From Limisphaerales bacterium (GTDB taxonomy: Bacteria; Verrucomicrobiota; Verrucomicrobiae; Limisphaerales; UBA11358): 5,126 nucleotides of DNA. Made by a program: the position numbers and the translations under genes. The stretch's first letter is position 1. Each line of letters starts with the position of its first letter. The stretch is taken from NCBI GenBank assembly GCA_003152145.1, contig PLZL01000467.1:1-5126 (forward strand), in the 5' to 3' direction. Positions 1-5,115 of the stretch are shown one piece after another. The notes under the pieces were generated by a model. That model did not search any database, was not told where the DNA came from, and saw only the letters and a program-made list of their open reading frames with translations.

Positions 1-2
1 GG

Positions 3-167
3 CAGGTCATCGCGTGGGGCGGCGCCATCAGCGGCGAACACGGCATCGGCCTCGCCAAGAAACGCTGGTGGCCGCTGGCTGTTTCCTCGGAAGCACGCAA
101 ACTCCATCGCACCGTGAAACGCGCCCTCGACCCCAAGGGCATTTTGAATCCGGGGAAATTCGTGTAA
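3..167 (+). CDS. FAD-linked oxidase, C-terminal fragment (GlcD/D-lactate dehydrogenase-like), 5' end outside window
   Basis: Only the last 54 codons are present, open from the window edge and ending at TAA 165-167. The visible protein contains GGAISGEHGIGLAK (residues 6-19 of the fragment) and closes with LDPKGILNPGKFV. These are hallmarks of the C-terminal FAD-linked oxidase domain found in glycolate oxidase subunit GlcD, D-lactate dehydrogenases and alkyl-DHAP synthase. The His of GEHG lies near the flavin and substrate in this family, and DPxGILNPGK is the usual last helix and turn. The enzyme family oxidises 2-hydroxy acids with FAD. The protein stops right after the GKF motif, so no C-terminal iron-sulfur domain is fused here, unlike some D-lactate dehydrogenases. 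The exact substrate cannot be told from this piece. The gene converges on the GH3 glucosidase gene, and the terminator-like palindrome begins one base after its stop. Confidence 0.85.
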   Translation, partial: QVIAWGGAISGEHGIGLAKKRWWPLAVSSEARKLHRTVKRALDPKGILNPGKFV

Positions 168-256
168 AGTAGGACAGGCGTCGCGCCTGTCCCTAATTTT
201 TTTATTCCGCTTAAGCGGGAAATGATTTTGGAAGCAGGCGCTACGCCTGTCCTACT
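168..256. repeat. REPIN-like inverted pair of short palindromes between convergent genes
   Basis: The left arm (168-192) begins AGTAGGACAGGCGT. The reverse complement of the right arm (232-256) begins with the same 14 bases, and the two 25-base arms differ at only about four positions. Each arm is itself a small hairpin: 172-192 with a TCG loop, and CAGGCG 235-240 with CGCCTG 244-249 around a CTA loop. Between them lies a third perfect palindrome, CCGCTTAAGCGG (207-218). Two hairpin units in inverted orientation is the layout of REP doublets (REPINs), which are spread by RAYT-type transposases; no such transposase is in this window. The right arm overlaps the last bases of the glucosidase gene and contains its TAG stop. 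Confidence 0.65.
172..203 (+). terminator. Rho-independent terminator-like hairpin after the FAD oxidase gene
   Basis: GGACAGGCG (172-180) pairs perfectly with CGCCTGTCC (184-192) around a three-base TCG loop. CTAA and a run of seven T (197-203) follow. The stem starts four bases after the oxidase stop codon. Stem strength, tight loop and T run fit an intrinsic terminator for the rightward transcript. The same stem is one arm of a larger repeat, so the terminator role may be borrowed from a mobile palindrome. No equivalent T run follows the matching arm on the minus strand. Confidence 0.6.
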
Positions 257-2579
257 TGTTCAACTCAAACTCCGCCGGCTCACCGGAGGCGGAATCCTTG
301 GCGAGCCAAAGTTGATATTTGCCCGGCTCGACCAGCCAGTTGCCTTTGGTGTCGTAATAGCCGAGATCGTTCACGAAAAGGGTGAAGGCCACGTCGCGTG
401 ACTCGCCCGGCTGAAGCAGGATTTTCTGGAATCCTTTCAGTTCGCGCACCGGACGCGGCCCGGCGGAGGCGGCGAGCGCGCGGAGGTAAAGCTGGACGGT
501 TTCCGTTCCAGCGCGGGAGTCGGTGTTGCTCAACATCAAATGCGCGGTGAGCGTCCCGCCCGGCTTCACCACCGGCGAGTCGAGCCGGACTTTGCCATAA
601 TCAAACTTGGTGTAGGTCAGGCCGAAGCCGAAGGGATAAAGCGGCGCAATCGGACCGTCGGCGTAGTTACCCTTGTATTCGCCGATGCCAGGGCGGCCGG
701 TGTTGAAATGGTTGTAGTAAACCGGCACCTGCCCGATACTGTCGGGGAATGTGGTGGTGAGCCTGCCGGCGGGGTCAACGTCGCCGAAAAGCACGTCGGC
801 CACGCCGTTGCCGCCTTGAACGCCGGGGAACCACGCCTCCAGAATCGCCGCGGCCTTTCTCTGGATTTCCGGCACGGCCAGCGGACGGCCATTGAACAGA
901 ACGACGATGACCGGCTTGCCCGTGGCGGCGACCGCGTCGAACAGTTCCTGTTGCCGCCCGGATAGGCCGAGGGTGCTGCGGCTGCCATCCTCGCCGCTCC
1001 AGTCGCGCGGTTCGCCCAGCGCCATCACCACCACGTCCGCCGCGCCCGCAACGGCCACGGCATCGGTGATTTCATTGGCGCCGGTGGGTTGCTCCTTGAT
1101 TTGGATGTAAGTGTCGAGCTGCCGACGGGGTTTGCCGCTCTCGATGACGGCACAGCCGCGCGCGCCGGTGAGTTGAACGCCAGCGGAAAGTTTGGCGCGA
1201 ATGCCGTCGGCCAGCGAAATGATGTCGCTGGCGTGCGCGCGGGAAGCCCATGGACCAACAAGTTCTTCGGCGTCTTCGGCAAACGGCCCGATAAGCGCGA
1301 TATTTTTTATTTCCTTTGAAATTGGCAGCGCGCCACTTTCATTTTTCAACAGCACGCAGGATTTGGCAGCGGCCTCGCGCGCCAAAGCGATGGCGTCCGG
1401 CTGGAGGAAGGCGGTCTGGCAGCGTGTCTCGTCCGTGTAGGGATGATCAAACAGTCCTTTTTCAAATTTCACCGTCAGCACGCGGCGCACGGCCTCGTCC
1501 ACGACGGACAGGGGGATTTTCCCAGCCTTCACCTGTTGTGCCAGCGTGTCGGGATAAGTCGTTGAAACCATTTCCATGTCCACGCCCGCCGTGAGGCCCT
1601 GCCGCGCGGCGGCGGCGGCGTCTGCCGCGACGCCGTGATCCACCAGCTCGCCGACCGCCGCCCAGTCGCTGATGACGTAGCCGGGGAATTTCCATTCGCC
1701 GCGCAGAATTTCCGTGAGCGTGTGGCGGTTGGCACTCGCGGGCATGCCGGAAAGCTCATTGAACGCGCTCATCACAGTCCACGCGCCCGCGTCCACGCCG
1801 GCCTTGAACTGTGGAAGATAGAAATTACGCAGGGTGAACTCGGAAATTTCCGTCGTGTTGTAATCGCGTCCGCCTTCCGCCGCGCCGTAACCGACGTAAT
1901 GTTTCATGCAGGCGACGACGCGATCCGGGTCGGCAACGTTCGTTCCTTGAAACCCGCGCACGCTGGCCGCCGCGTCGAGCGCGCCGAGCCACGGGTCTTC
2001 GCCGAAGCCCTCGGCGATGCGGCCCCAGCGAGGGTCGCGCGCCAGGTCCACCATCGGCGCGAACGTCCAGTCAATGCCCGCCGCCGCCGCCTCGCGCGCG
2101 GCAATTGTTTGCGTCCGCTCGAACAATCCGGGTTCCCACGCGCACGCCTGCGCCAGCGAAATGGGAAAAACCGTGCGGAAGCCGTGAATGACGTCGTGCC
2201 CCAAAATCAGCGGGATGCCGAGGCGGCTTTTCTCGACGGTGATGTGTTGCAGCTTGTTCCGCATCACGGGCGATTCGATCAACGCCGAACCATCGAGAAA
2301 TGAACTGACTTCGCCGCGCTTCAATTTCTCGGCGAACCTTTTGTCCGGGTCTTCGCCATAGTTCACCTGCCAGAGCTGGCCGATTTTTTCGTCGAGCGTC
2401 ATCCGCTTGAGCAGATCATTCATGCGTTTGACGACCGGGCGCGAGGTGTCTTCGTAGGTGTCCTTCTTCCCGTTCTTGTTCAGGTCAATCCAGCCGGCGT
2501 GGTAAATGGAAGTGGAATCCGATGCTGCCGCGACAAACGCGAACAGCAGCAGCCCCGCGGCAGTCAGGGAATGTTTCAT
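252..2579 (-). CDS. bglX: Secreted glycoside hydrolase family 3 beta-glucosidase (BglX-like)
   Basis: The 775-residue protein is full length for a three-domain GH3 enzyme. Residues 1-20 form a signal peptide with a likely cut after the AAA at 17-19, so it acts in the periplasm or outside. The (beta/alpha)8 barrel spans about 50-375. It carries LGHDVIHGF (126-134), DPRWGR (182-187), the KH pair (226-227) and VISDW (302-306), whose Asp305 is the expected nucleophile. The alpha/beta sandwich (about 405-650) includes WSGEDGSR, where Glu530 is a plausible acid/base by comparison with BglX. A fibronectin-III-like domain with VRELKGFQKILLQPGES ends the protein. Expected activity is retaining hydrolysis of terminal beta-glucosides, but beta-xylosidase activity cannot be excluded. 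An unusual DLNKNGKKDTYED loop (32-44) precedes the barrel. No Shine-Dalgarno precedes the ATG, but the signal peptide begins exactly there. The TAG stop lies inside the 168-256 repeat. The gene follows rsmI after a 135-base gap holding another repeat, so separate transcription is likely. I see only a weak promoter candidate (TTGAAT 2616-2611). Confidence 0.93.
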   Translation of the reverse strand: MKHSLTAAGLLLFAFVAAASDSTSIYHAGWIDLNKNGKKDTYEDTSRPVVKRMNDLLKRMTLDEKIGQLWQVNYGEDPDKRFAEKLKRGEVSSFLDGSALIESPVMRNKLQHITVEKSRLGIPLILGHDVIHGFRTVFPISLAQACAWEPGLFERTQTIAAREAAAAGIDWTFAPMVDLARDPRWGRIAEGFGEDPWLGALDAAASVRGFQGTNVADPDRVVACMKHYVGYGAAEGGRDYNTTEISEFTLRNFYLPQFKAGVDAGAWTVMSAFNELSGMPASANRHTLTEILRGEWKFPGYVISDWAAVGELVDHGVAADAAAAARQGLTAGVDMEMVSTTYPDTLAQQVKAGKIPLSVVDEAVRRVLTVKFEKGLFDHPYTDETRCQTAFLQPDAIALAREAAAKSCVLLKNESGALPISKEIKNIALIGPFAEDAEELVGPWASRAHASDIISLADGIRAKLSAGVQLTGARGCAVIESGKPRRQLDTYIQIKEQPTGANEITDAVAVAGAADVVVMALGEPRDWSGEDGSRSTLGLSGRQQELFDAVAATGKPVIVVLFNGRPLAVPEIQRKAAAILEAWFPGVQGGNGVADVLFGDVDPAGRLTTTFPDSIGQVPVYYNHFNTGRPGIGEYKGNYADGPIAPLYPFGFGLTYTKFDYGKVRLDSPVVKPGGTLTAHLMLSNTDSRAGTETVQLYLRALAASAGPRPVRELKGFQKILLQPGESRDVAFTLFVNDLGYYDTKGNWLVEPGKYQLWLAKDSASGEPAEFELNK

Positions 2580-2643
2580 GCACGCAAAATTTGGCGTGAA
2601 ACCAATTTGAATTCAAAGCCTATTTCGCGCAAAGGCCGTGAAA

Positions 2644-2719
2644 GGTAGGGCGCGTCACTCCGTGCGCGCCGTGGTCGCCGTCTGCTTAGATCGACGGGCA
2701 GAGGACTGCCCGCCCTACC
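2644..2719. repeat. 76-bp palindromic intergenic repeat with 9-bp terminal inverted repeats (GGTAGGGCG type)
   Basis: The ends GGTAGGGCG (2644-2652) and CGCCCTACC (2711-2719) are perfect inverted copies. Two internal hairpins sit just inside them. In the left one, GGCGCG (2649-2654) pairs with CGCGCC (2665-2670), extended by CAC/GTG around TCC. In the right one, GGGCAG (2696-2701) pairs with CTGCCC (2706-2711) around AGGA. The 25-base centre is not obviously structured. The layout matches the 168-256 element but the sequence family differs, although both have TAGG near the outer end. It has no coding capacity and resembles REPIN or MITE-like dispersed repeats. I recall very similar sequences in Verrucomicrobiota, which a genome search would need to confirm. 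The right end overlaps the rsmI stop codon. Confidence 0.65.
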
Positions 2720-3431
2720 CGACCGCTCCGGCAACCAGCACCACAAACTCGCCTTTCAAGCTGCGCTTCCGGGCGATCTCCAAAAGCTCCGCCGGTTTGC
2801 CGCGCAAGAATTCCTCGAACTTCTTCGTCAGCTCGCGCGCGAGGACGACTAGCCGGTCGGGAAAAACATCGTTCAGTTCTCCCAGCAGTTTTTCGATGCG
2901 ATATGGCGATTCATAAAACACCAGCGTGCCGGAAATGGGTTTGAGTGATTCCAGCCGGTTCCGCCGCTGGCCGGATTTGTGCGGCAGGAAACCGATGAAA
3001 TGAAATTCGTCCGTCGGCAAACCGCCCGCCGTGAGCGCGGCTACGAGCGCGCACGCGCCGGGCACGGCCTCGACGCGGAATCCGGCGACTATGGCGGCCT
3101 TGACGACGCGTTCACCGGGATCGCTGATTCCGGGACTGCCCGCATCCGTGACCAGCGCGACTTTCTCACCACGCCGGAGACGTTCGATGATTTCCTCGCT
3201 GCGCCGCGCTTCGTTGAACTGGAAATAACTCAAGAGCGGTTTGGCGATGCCGAAATGCTTGAGCAACTGCCCGGTGCGCCGCGTGTCCTCGGCGGCGACC
3301 ACGTCGCACTCGCGCAAGACGCGGAGCGCGCGCAGCGTGATGTCCTCCAGGTTGCCAATCGGTGTGGCGACGAGGTAGAGCGTGCTGGCAGTGAGCGGCG
3401 GCAATGCGGCGTCCATAACGAGTTGAGACAT
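2715..3431 (-). CDS. rsmI: 16S rRNA (cytidine(1402)-2'-O)-methyltransferase RsmI
   Basis: RsmI uses S-adenosylmethionine to methylate the 2'-O of C1402 in the 16S rRNA decoding centre, acting in the cytoplasm on the 30S subunit. The 238-residue protein has the full tetrapyrrole-methylase-type fold with RsmI signatures. These are LYLVATPIGNLEDIT (18-32), AAEDTRR (46-52), VTDAGSPGISDPGERVV (94-110), VPGACALVAAL (123-133), GLPTDEFHFIGFLPHK (137-152), VFYESPYRI (171-179) and ARELTKKFEEF (198-208). It ends soon after KGEFVVLVAG, whereas E. coli RsmI is near 286 residues, so the usual C-terminal extension (RsmI HTH-type domain) is absent. The TAG stop is provided by the flanking GGTAGGGCG repeat, and no leftover extension is visible beyond it. 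The ATG at 3431 lacks a Shine-Dalgarno. An internal ATG at codon 6 is an alternative and would still leave the whole domain. A promoter-like TTGAAC/TATAAA pair directly abuts the start. Confidence 0.95.
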   Translation of the reverse strand: MSQLVMDAALPPLTASTLYLVATPIGNLEDITLRALRVLRECDVVAAEDTRRTGQLLKHFGIAKPLLSYFQFNEARRSEEIIERLRRGEKVALVTDAGSPGISDPGERVVKAAIVAGFRVEAVPGACALVAALTAGGLPTDEFHFIGFLPHKSGQRRNRLESLKPISGTLVFYESPYRIEKLLGELNDVFPDRLVVLARELTKKFEEFLRGKPAELLEIARKRSLKGEFVVLVAGAVG

Positions 3432-3437
3432 GAAGAA

Positions 3438-3465
3438 TTTATATTCGGCAATTGTGCGAGTTCAA
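3438..3465 (-). promoter_or_regulatory. Putative sigma-70-type promoter of rsmI, predicted leaderless
   Basis: Read on the minus strand, TTGAAC (3465-3460) lies 16 bases before TATAAA (3443-3438). The -10 box ends only six bases before the ATG at 3431. The expected transcription start, about seven bases after the -10, would fall on or next to the start codon. Together with the lack of any Shine-Dalgarno this suggests a leaderless mRNA. The boxes are identified by eye only. Confidence 0.35.
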
Positions 3466-3539
3466 AGTGCAAATTCCGTGCTATTCTCCATCGTCTTCGT
3501 CACCACGCCGGATTTGAAGACGGCACGCACAGTTTTTAA

Positions 3540-3567
3540 TTGAGTTTCAGCCCATTCGCGGCATATT
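3540..3567 (+). promoter_or_regulatory. Putative promoter of the toxin-antitoxin operon, predicted leaderless
   Basis: TTGAGT (3540-3545) and CATATT (3562-3567) are 16 bases apart and match the -35 and -10 consensus moderately. The -10 ends six bases before the antitoxin ATG at 3574, so the transcript would begin at about the A of the start codon. No Shine-Dalgarno is present between 3550 and 3573. The match is moderate and could be chance. Confidence 0.3.
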
Positions 3568-3570
3568 GCC
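3560..3570. promoter_or_regulatory. Candidate autoregulatory operator palindrome of the antitoxin
   Basis: GGCA-TAT-TGCC is a perfect 4-3-4 inverted repeat lying on top of the putative -10 box and ending three bases before the antitoxin start. Ribbon-helix-helix antitoxins usually repress their own operons by binding short palindromes at the promoter, so position and symmetry fit. The half-site is short enough to arise by chance. Confidence 0.3.
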
Positions 3571-3573
3571 TAC

Positions 3574-3789
3574 ATGAAAATGACGTTCGCCATTCCTGAT
3601 GACGTTGGCCGGCGATTTCGCAAGACCGTCCCAACGGGCAATCGTTCGGCGCTGGTGACCAGCCTACTTCGCAAAAAACTGCGCCCATCCCCGCAGTCGC
3701 TTGAAGCCGTCTGCCAGCGCGTCAACCGAATCGGCACGTTGGAAAAAGAAATGGCCGGCTGGGAGCAGTTCGACGACCAGGTCGCATGA
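3574..3789 (+). CDS. Putative ribbon-helix-helix antitoxin of a MazF/PemK-type module
   Basis: This small 71-residue protein lies directly before a MazF-family toxin and overlaps it by four bases (ATGA at 3786-3789), the classic antitoxin-first arrangement. Residues 2-8 (KMTFAIP) can form the DNA-contacting beta strand. Residues 9-20 and 25-36 (SALVTSLLRKKL) make two helices separated by a TGNRS turn, which fits an RHH fold. The remainder (about 41-71), with a charged helix and W63, would be the part that wraps and neutralises the toxin. Expected roles are blocking the toxin and repressing the operon. The family assignment rests on fold pattern and context, not on a specific motif. An AbrB-type MazE fold looks less likely because its typical swapped-hairpin pattern is not visible. 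The ATG at 3574 has no Shine-Dalgarno and may start a leaderless transcript. Confidence 0.72.
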   Translation: MKMTFAIPDDVGRRFRKTVPTGNRSALVTSLLRKKLRPSPQSLEAVCQRVNRIGTLEKEMAGWEQFDDQVA

Positions 3790-4112
3790 ACCGGGGCGAG
3801 ATCTGGCTGGTCAATTTCGATCCGACCATCGGTTCGGAAATCAAGAAGACGCGACCGGCCATCATTCTTTCCGGCCAACCTTTCAATCATCTTCGGCGGA
3901 CGGTAATCGTTGTGCCCCTCTCCACCGCACACGAGCGGACGGAATTTCCATTGCTCATCGCCATTCGCAGCAGCGGAAAACCGGCGGTGGCCGTCGTGGA
4001 TCAAATCAAGGCTGCCGCAAAAGAACGCTTCATCCACAAAATCGGCCAGGCAACCGATGACGAGATGAGTCAAATCAACGACGCGCTGGCAACGCTGGTT
4101 GAATTGGATTGA
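3786..4112 (+). CDS. mazF: MazF/PemK-family toxin, sequence-specific mRNA endoribonuclease
   Basis: This 108-residue protein is close to E. coli MazF in length. It opens with MNRGEIWLVNFDPTIGSE (1-18), then KKTRPAIIL (20-28) with the conserved Arg23, VIVVPLST (40-47) with Thr47, and AVVDQIKA (69-76). All sit where MazF/PemK toxins carry their SH3-like barrel and active-site residues. MazF proteins cut single-stranded mRNA at short motifs and slow growth when the partner antitoxin is lost. The cut motif cannot be predicted from sequence. The Arg and Thr associated with cleavage are both present and the frame is intact, so the toxin looks active. The ATG overlaps the antitoxin stop, giving translational coupling, and no separate Shine-Dalgarno is needed. 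The TGA at 4110-4112 is directly followed by an ATG opening a 19-codon ORF. Confidence 0.92.
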   Translation: MNRGEIWLVNFDPTIGSEIKKTRPAIILSGQPFNHLRRTVIVVPLSTAHERTEFPLLIAIRSSGKPAVAVVDQIKAAAKERFIHKIGQATDDEMSQINDALATLVELD

Positions 4113-4172
4113 ATGAAGCCCGTCAAATTCACTGCCCTTGTCCGCCCGGAGGAGTTCCGCCGTTGTTGTTAA
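4113..4172 (+). other. Possible 19-codon leader ORF between the toxin gene and the activase gene
   Basis: An ATG at 4113 abuts the toxin stop (TGAATG) and opens a frame of 19 codons ending at TAA 4170-4172, five bases before the activase ATG. The peptide would read MKPVKFTALVRPEEFRRCC. Its placement would allow translation to restart from the toxin stop and then pass to the activase start. No Shine-Dalgarno of its own is seen, and a frame this short may be chance. Part of the strong GGAGGAG motif (4148-4154) lies inside it. Confidence 0.2.
4148..4154 (+). promoter_or_regulatory. Strong Shine-Dalgarno GGAGGAG before the activase, badly spaced for its ATG
   Basis: GGAGGAG is the only clear Shine-Dalgarno-like motif at any gene start in this window. 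It lies 23 bases before the ATG at 4178, which is too far. It lies 8 and 11 bases before two in-frame TTG codons at 4163 and 4166, which is close to ideal spacing. It therefore bears on the choice of start for the activase. Confidence 0.45.
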
Positions 4173-4177
4173 ATTTT

Positions 4178-5083
4178 ATGGAAAGCGGGCTTGTTTTTAA
4201 CATCCAGAAATACTCGGTCCAGGACGGGCCGGGGATTCGCACGACCGTTTTTCTGAAGGGCTGTCCGCTGTGCTGCCAGTGGTGTCACAATCCGGAAGGC
4301 ATTTCGCCCCGGCGGGAAATCATTGTGATTGAAAACCGCTGCATCGCGTGCGGGGAATGCCGCACGGCGTGTCCGTTCGGTGAAACTGTCGCGGGCGAAG
4401 GCGCATTGCCCGCGCGGCCCGACCAATGCACGCTCTGCGGCGCCTGCGTGGATGCCTGCCCCACTGGCGCACGACAGACGATCGGCCGCGCCATGACGGT
4501 TGCCGATGTGATGGCCGAAACGGTCAAGGACAGGATTTTTTACGAAGACTCCGGCGGCGGCGTGACCATTTCCGGCGGCGAACCGTTGCAACAGCCGAAG
4601 TTTCTCCTGGCTCTGCTCGATGCCCTGTCTGCCGCCGGTATCCACACGGTGCTGGACACAACCGGTTACGGCTGCACCGAACATCTGCTGGCCGCGGCAA
4701 AGCTGTCGGGCCTGGTGCTCTACGATTTGAAAGCCTTCGACGAACAGCGGCATCGCAAACTGACCGGTGTTTCCAACCGCAGCATCCTGAGCAATCTCAA
4801 GGCGCTTGACAAAGTCCATGGCAACGTCTGGATCCGCCTGCCGGTGGTCCCAGGCTTCAACGACGATGTGGTGGAATTGGGAAAAATCGCGGGCTTTGTG
4901 GCCGGACTGCGCTCCGTTACGCTCGTGAACCTGCTTCCGTTCCATCGTTCAGGCCTTCACAAATACGAACGGCTGGGACAGGTGCATGGTCTGGATGGAG
5001 TTGAGGCACCGTCGGTGGAATTGATGGAACGCGCAGCGGACGTGTTCCGCAACCGCAAGCTTCCAACGAAGATTGGCGGCTGA
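4178..5083 (+). CDS. Glycyl-radical enzyme activase (radical SAM, PflA-like) with two ferredoxin-type 4Fe-4S motifs
   Basis: From the ATG the protein has 301 residues, normal for activases with a ferredoxin insert. FNIQKYSVQDGPGIRTTVFLKGCP (7-30) is the family opening. C29, C33 and C36 form the radical SAM CX3CX2C motif, followed by HNPEG. CIACGECRTACP (55-66) and CTLCGACVDACP (84-95) each bind a further 4Fe-4S cluster. ISGGEPL (131-137) is the SAM-contacting GGE motif. LPTKIGG ends the protein. The enzyme reductively cleaves S-adenosylmethionine in the cytoplasm and abstracts hydrogen from a glycine of its partner, placing the radical that drives anaerobic catalysis. The two extra clusters set it apart from minimal PflA and resemble HpdA, BssD, CutD or YjjW types. 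The partner enzyme is absent from the window. An extra Cys32 sits inside the SAM loop. In-frame TTG starts at 4163 or 4166 fit the GGAGGAG better than the ATG, but homologues usually begin with a few residues before GLVFNIQ, favouring 4178. Confidence 0.93.
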   Translation: MESGLVFNIQKYSVQDGPGIRTTVFLKGCPLCCQWCHNPEGISPRREIIVIENRCIACGECRTACPFGETVAGEGALPARPDQCTLCGACVDACPTGARQTIGRAMTVADVMAETVKDRIFYEDSGGGVTISGGEPLQQPKFLLALLDALSAAGIHTVLDTTGYGCTEHLLAAAKLSGLVLYDLKAFDEQRHRKLTGVSNRSILSNLKALDKVHGNVWIRLPVVPGFNDDVVELGKIAGFVAGLRSVTLVNLLPFHRSGLHKYERLGQVHGLDGVEAPSVELMERAADVFRNRKLPTKIGG

Positions 5084-5086
5084 ATT

Positions 5087-5115
5087 CCGCGTGGACCACA
5101 CGCGGCCCGCGTGTG
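5087..5115 (+). other. Two overlapping, mutually exclusive hairpins downstream of the activase
   Basis: CCGCGTG (5087-5093) pairs with CACGCGG (5099-5105) around GACCA. CACACGCG (5097-5104) also pairs with CGCGTGTG (5108-5115) around GCC. They share 5099-5104, so only one can form at a time. TGAATTC lies on both sides (5081-5087 and 5114-5120). No T run follows before the window ends, so a simple intrinsic terminator is not supported. The arrangement recalls an attenuator or a small palindromic repeat, and the context beyond the edge is needed to judge. Confidence 0.35.

Noticed and set aside
1600..1630. GCG-rich run suggesting a microsatellite
   Set aside because: It encodes a short alanine-rich helix stretch (about residues 317-327) of the GH3 barrel in frame, as is common in GC-rich genomes.
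1635..2303. 222-codon open frame on the plus strand opposite the GH3 gene
   Set aside because: It lies wholly antisense to a clear GH3 catalytic domain, is rich in Arg and Ala as expected of a GC-rich shadow frame, and shows no recognisable motif.
2638..2916. 92-codon plus-strand frame starting in the 2644-2719 repeat
   Set aside because: Its first third is translated palindromic repeat and the rest is antisense to rsmI; such repeat-derived frames are often wrongly annotated as genes.
2979..3539. 186-codon open frame on the plus strand opposite rsmI
   Set aside because: It is antisense to conserved RsmI motifs over most of its length and has no motif of its own.
4109..4177. Extended activase start at TTG 4109
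   Set aside because: The extra residues (NEARQIHCPCPPGG...) do not resemble family N termini, overlap the toxin stop, and no Shine-Dalgarno sits before this TTG.
4169..4945. 258-codon minus-strand frame opposite the activase
   Set aside because: It is a mirror of strongly conserved cysteine motifs on the plus strand and is not protein-like in composition.
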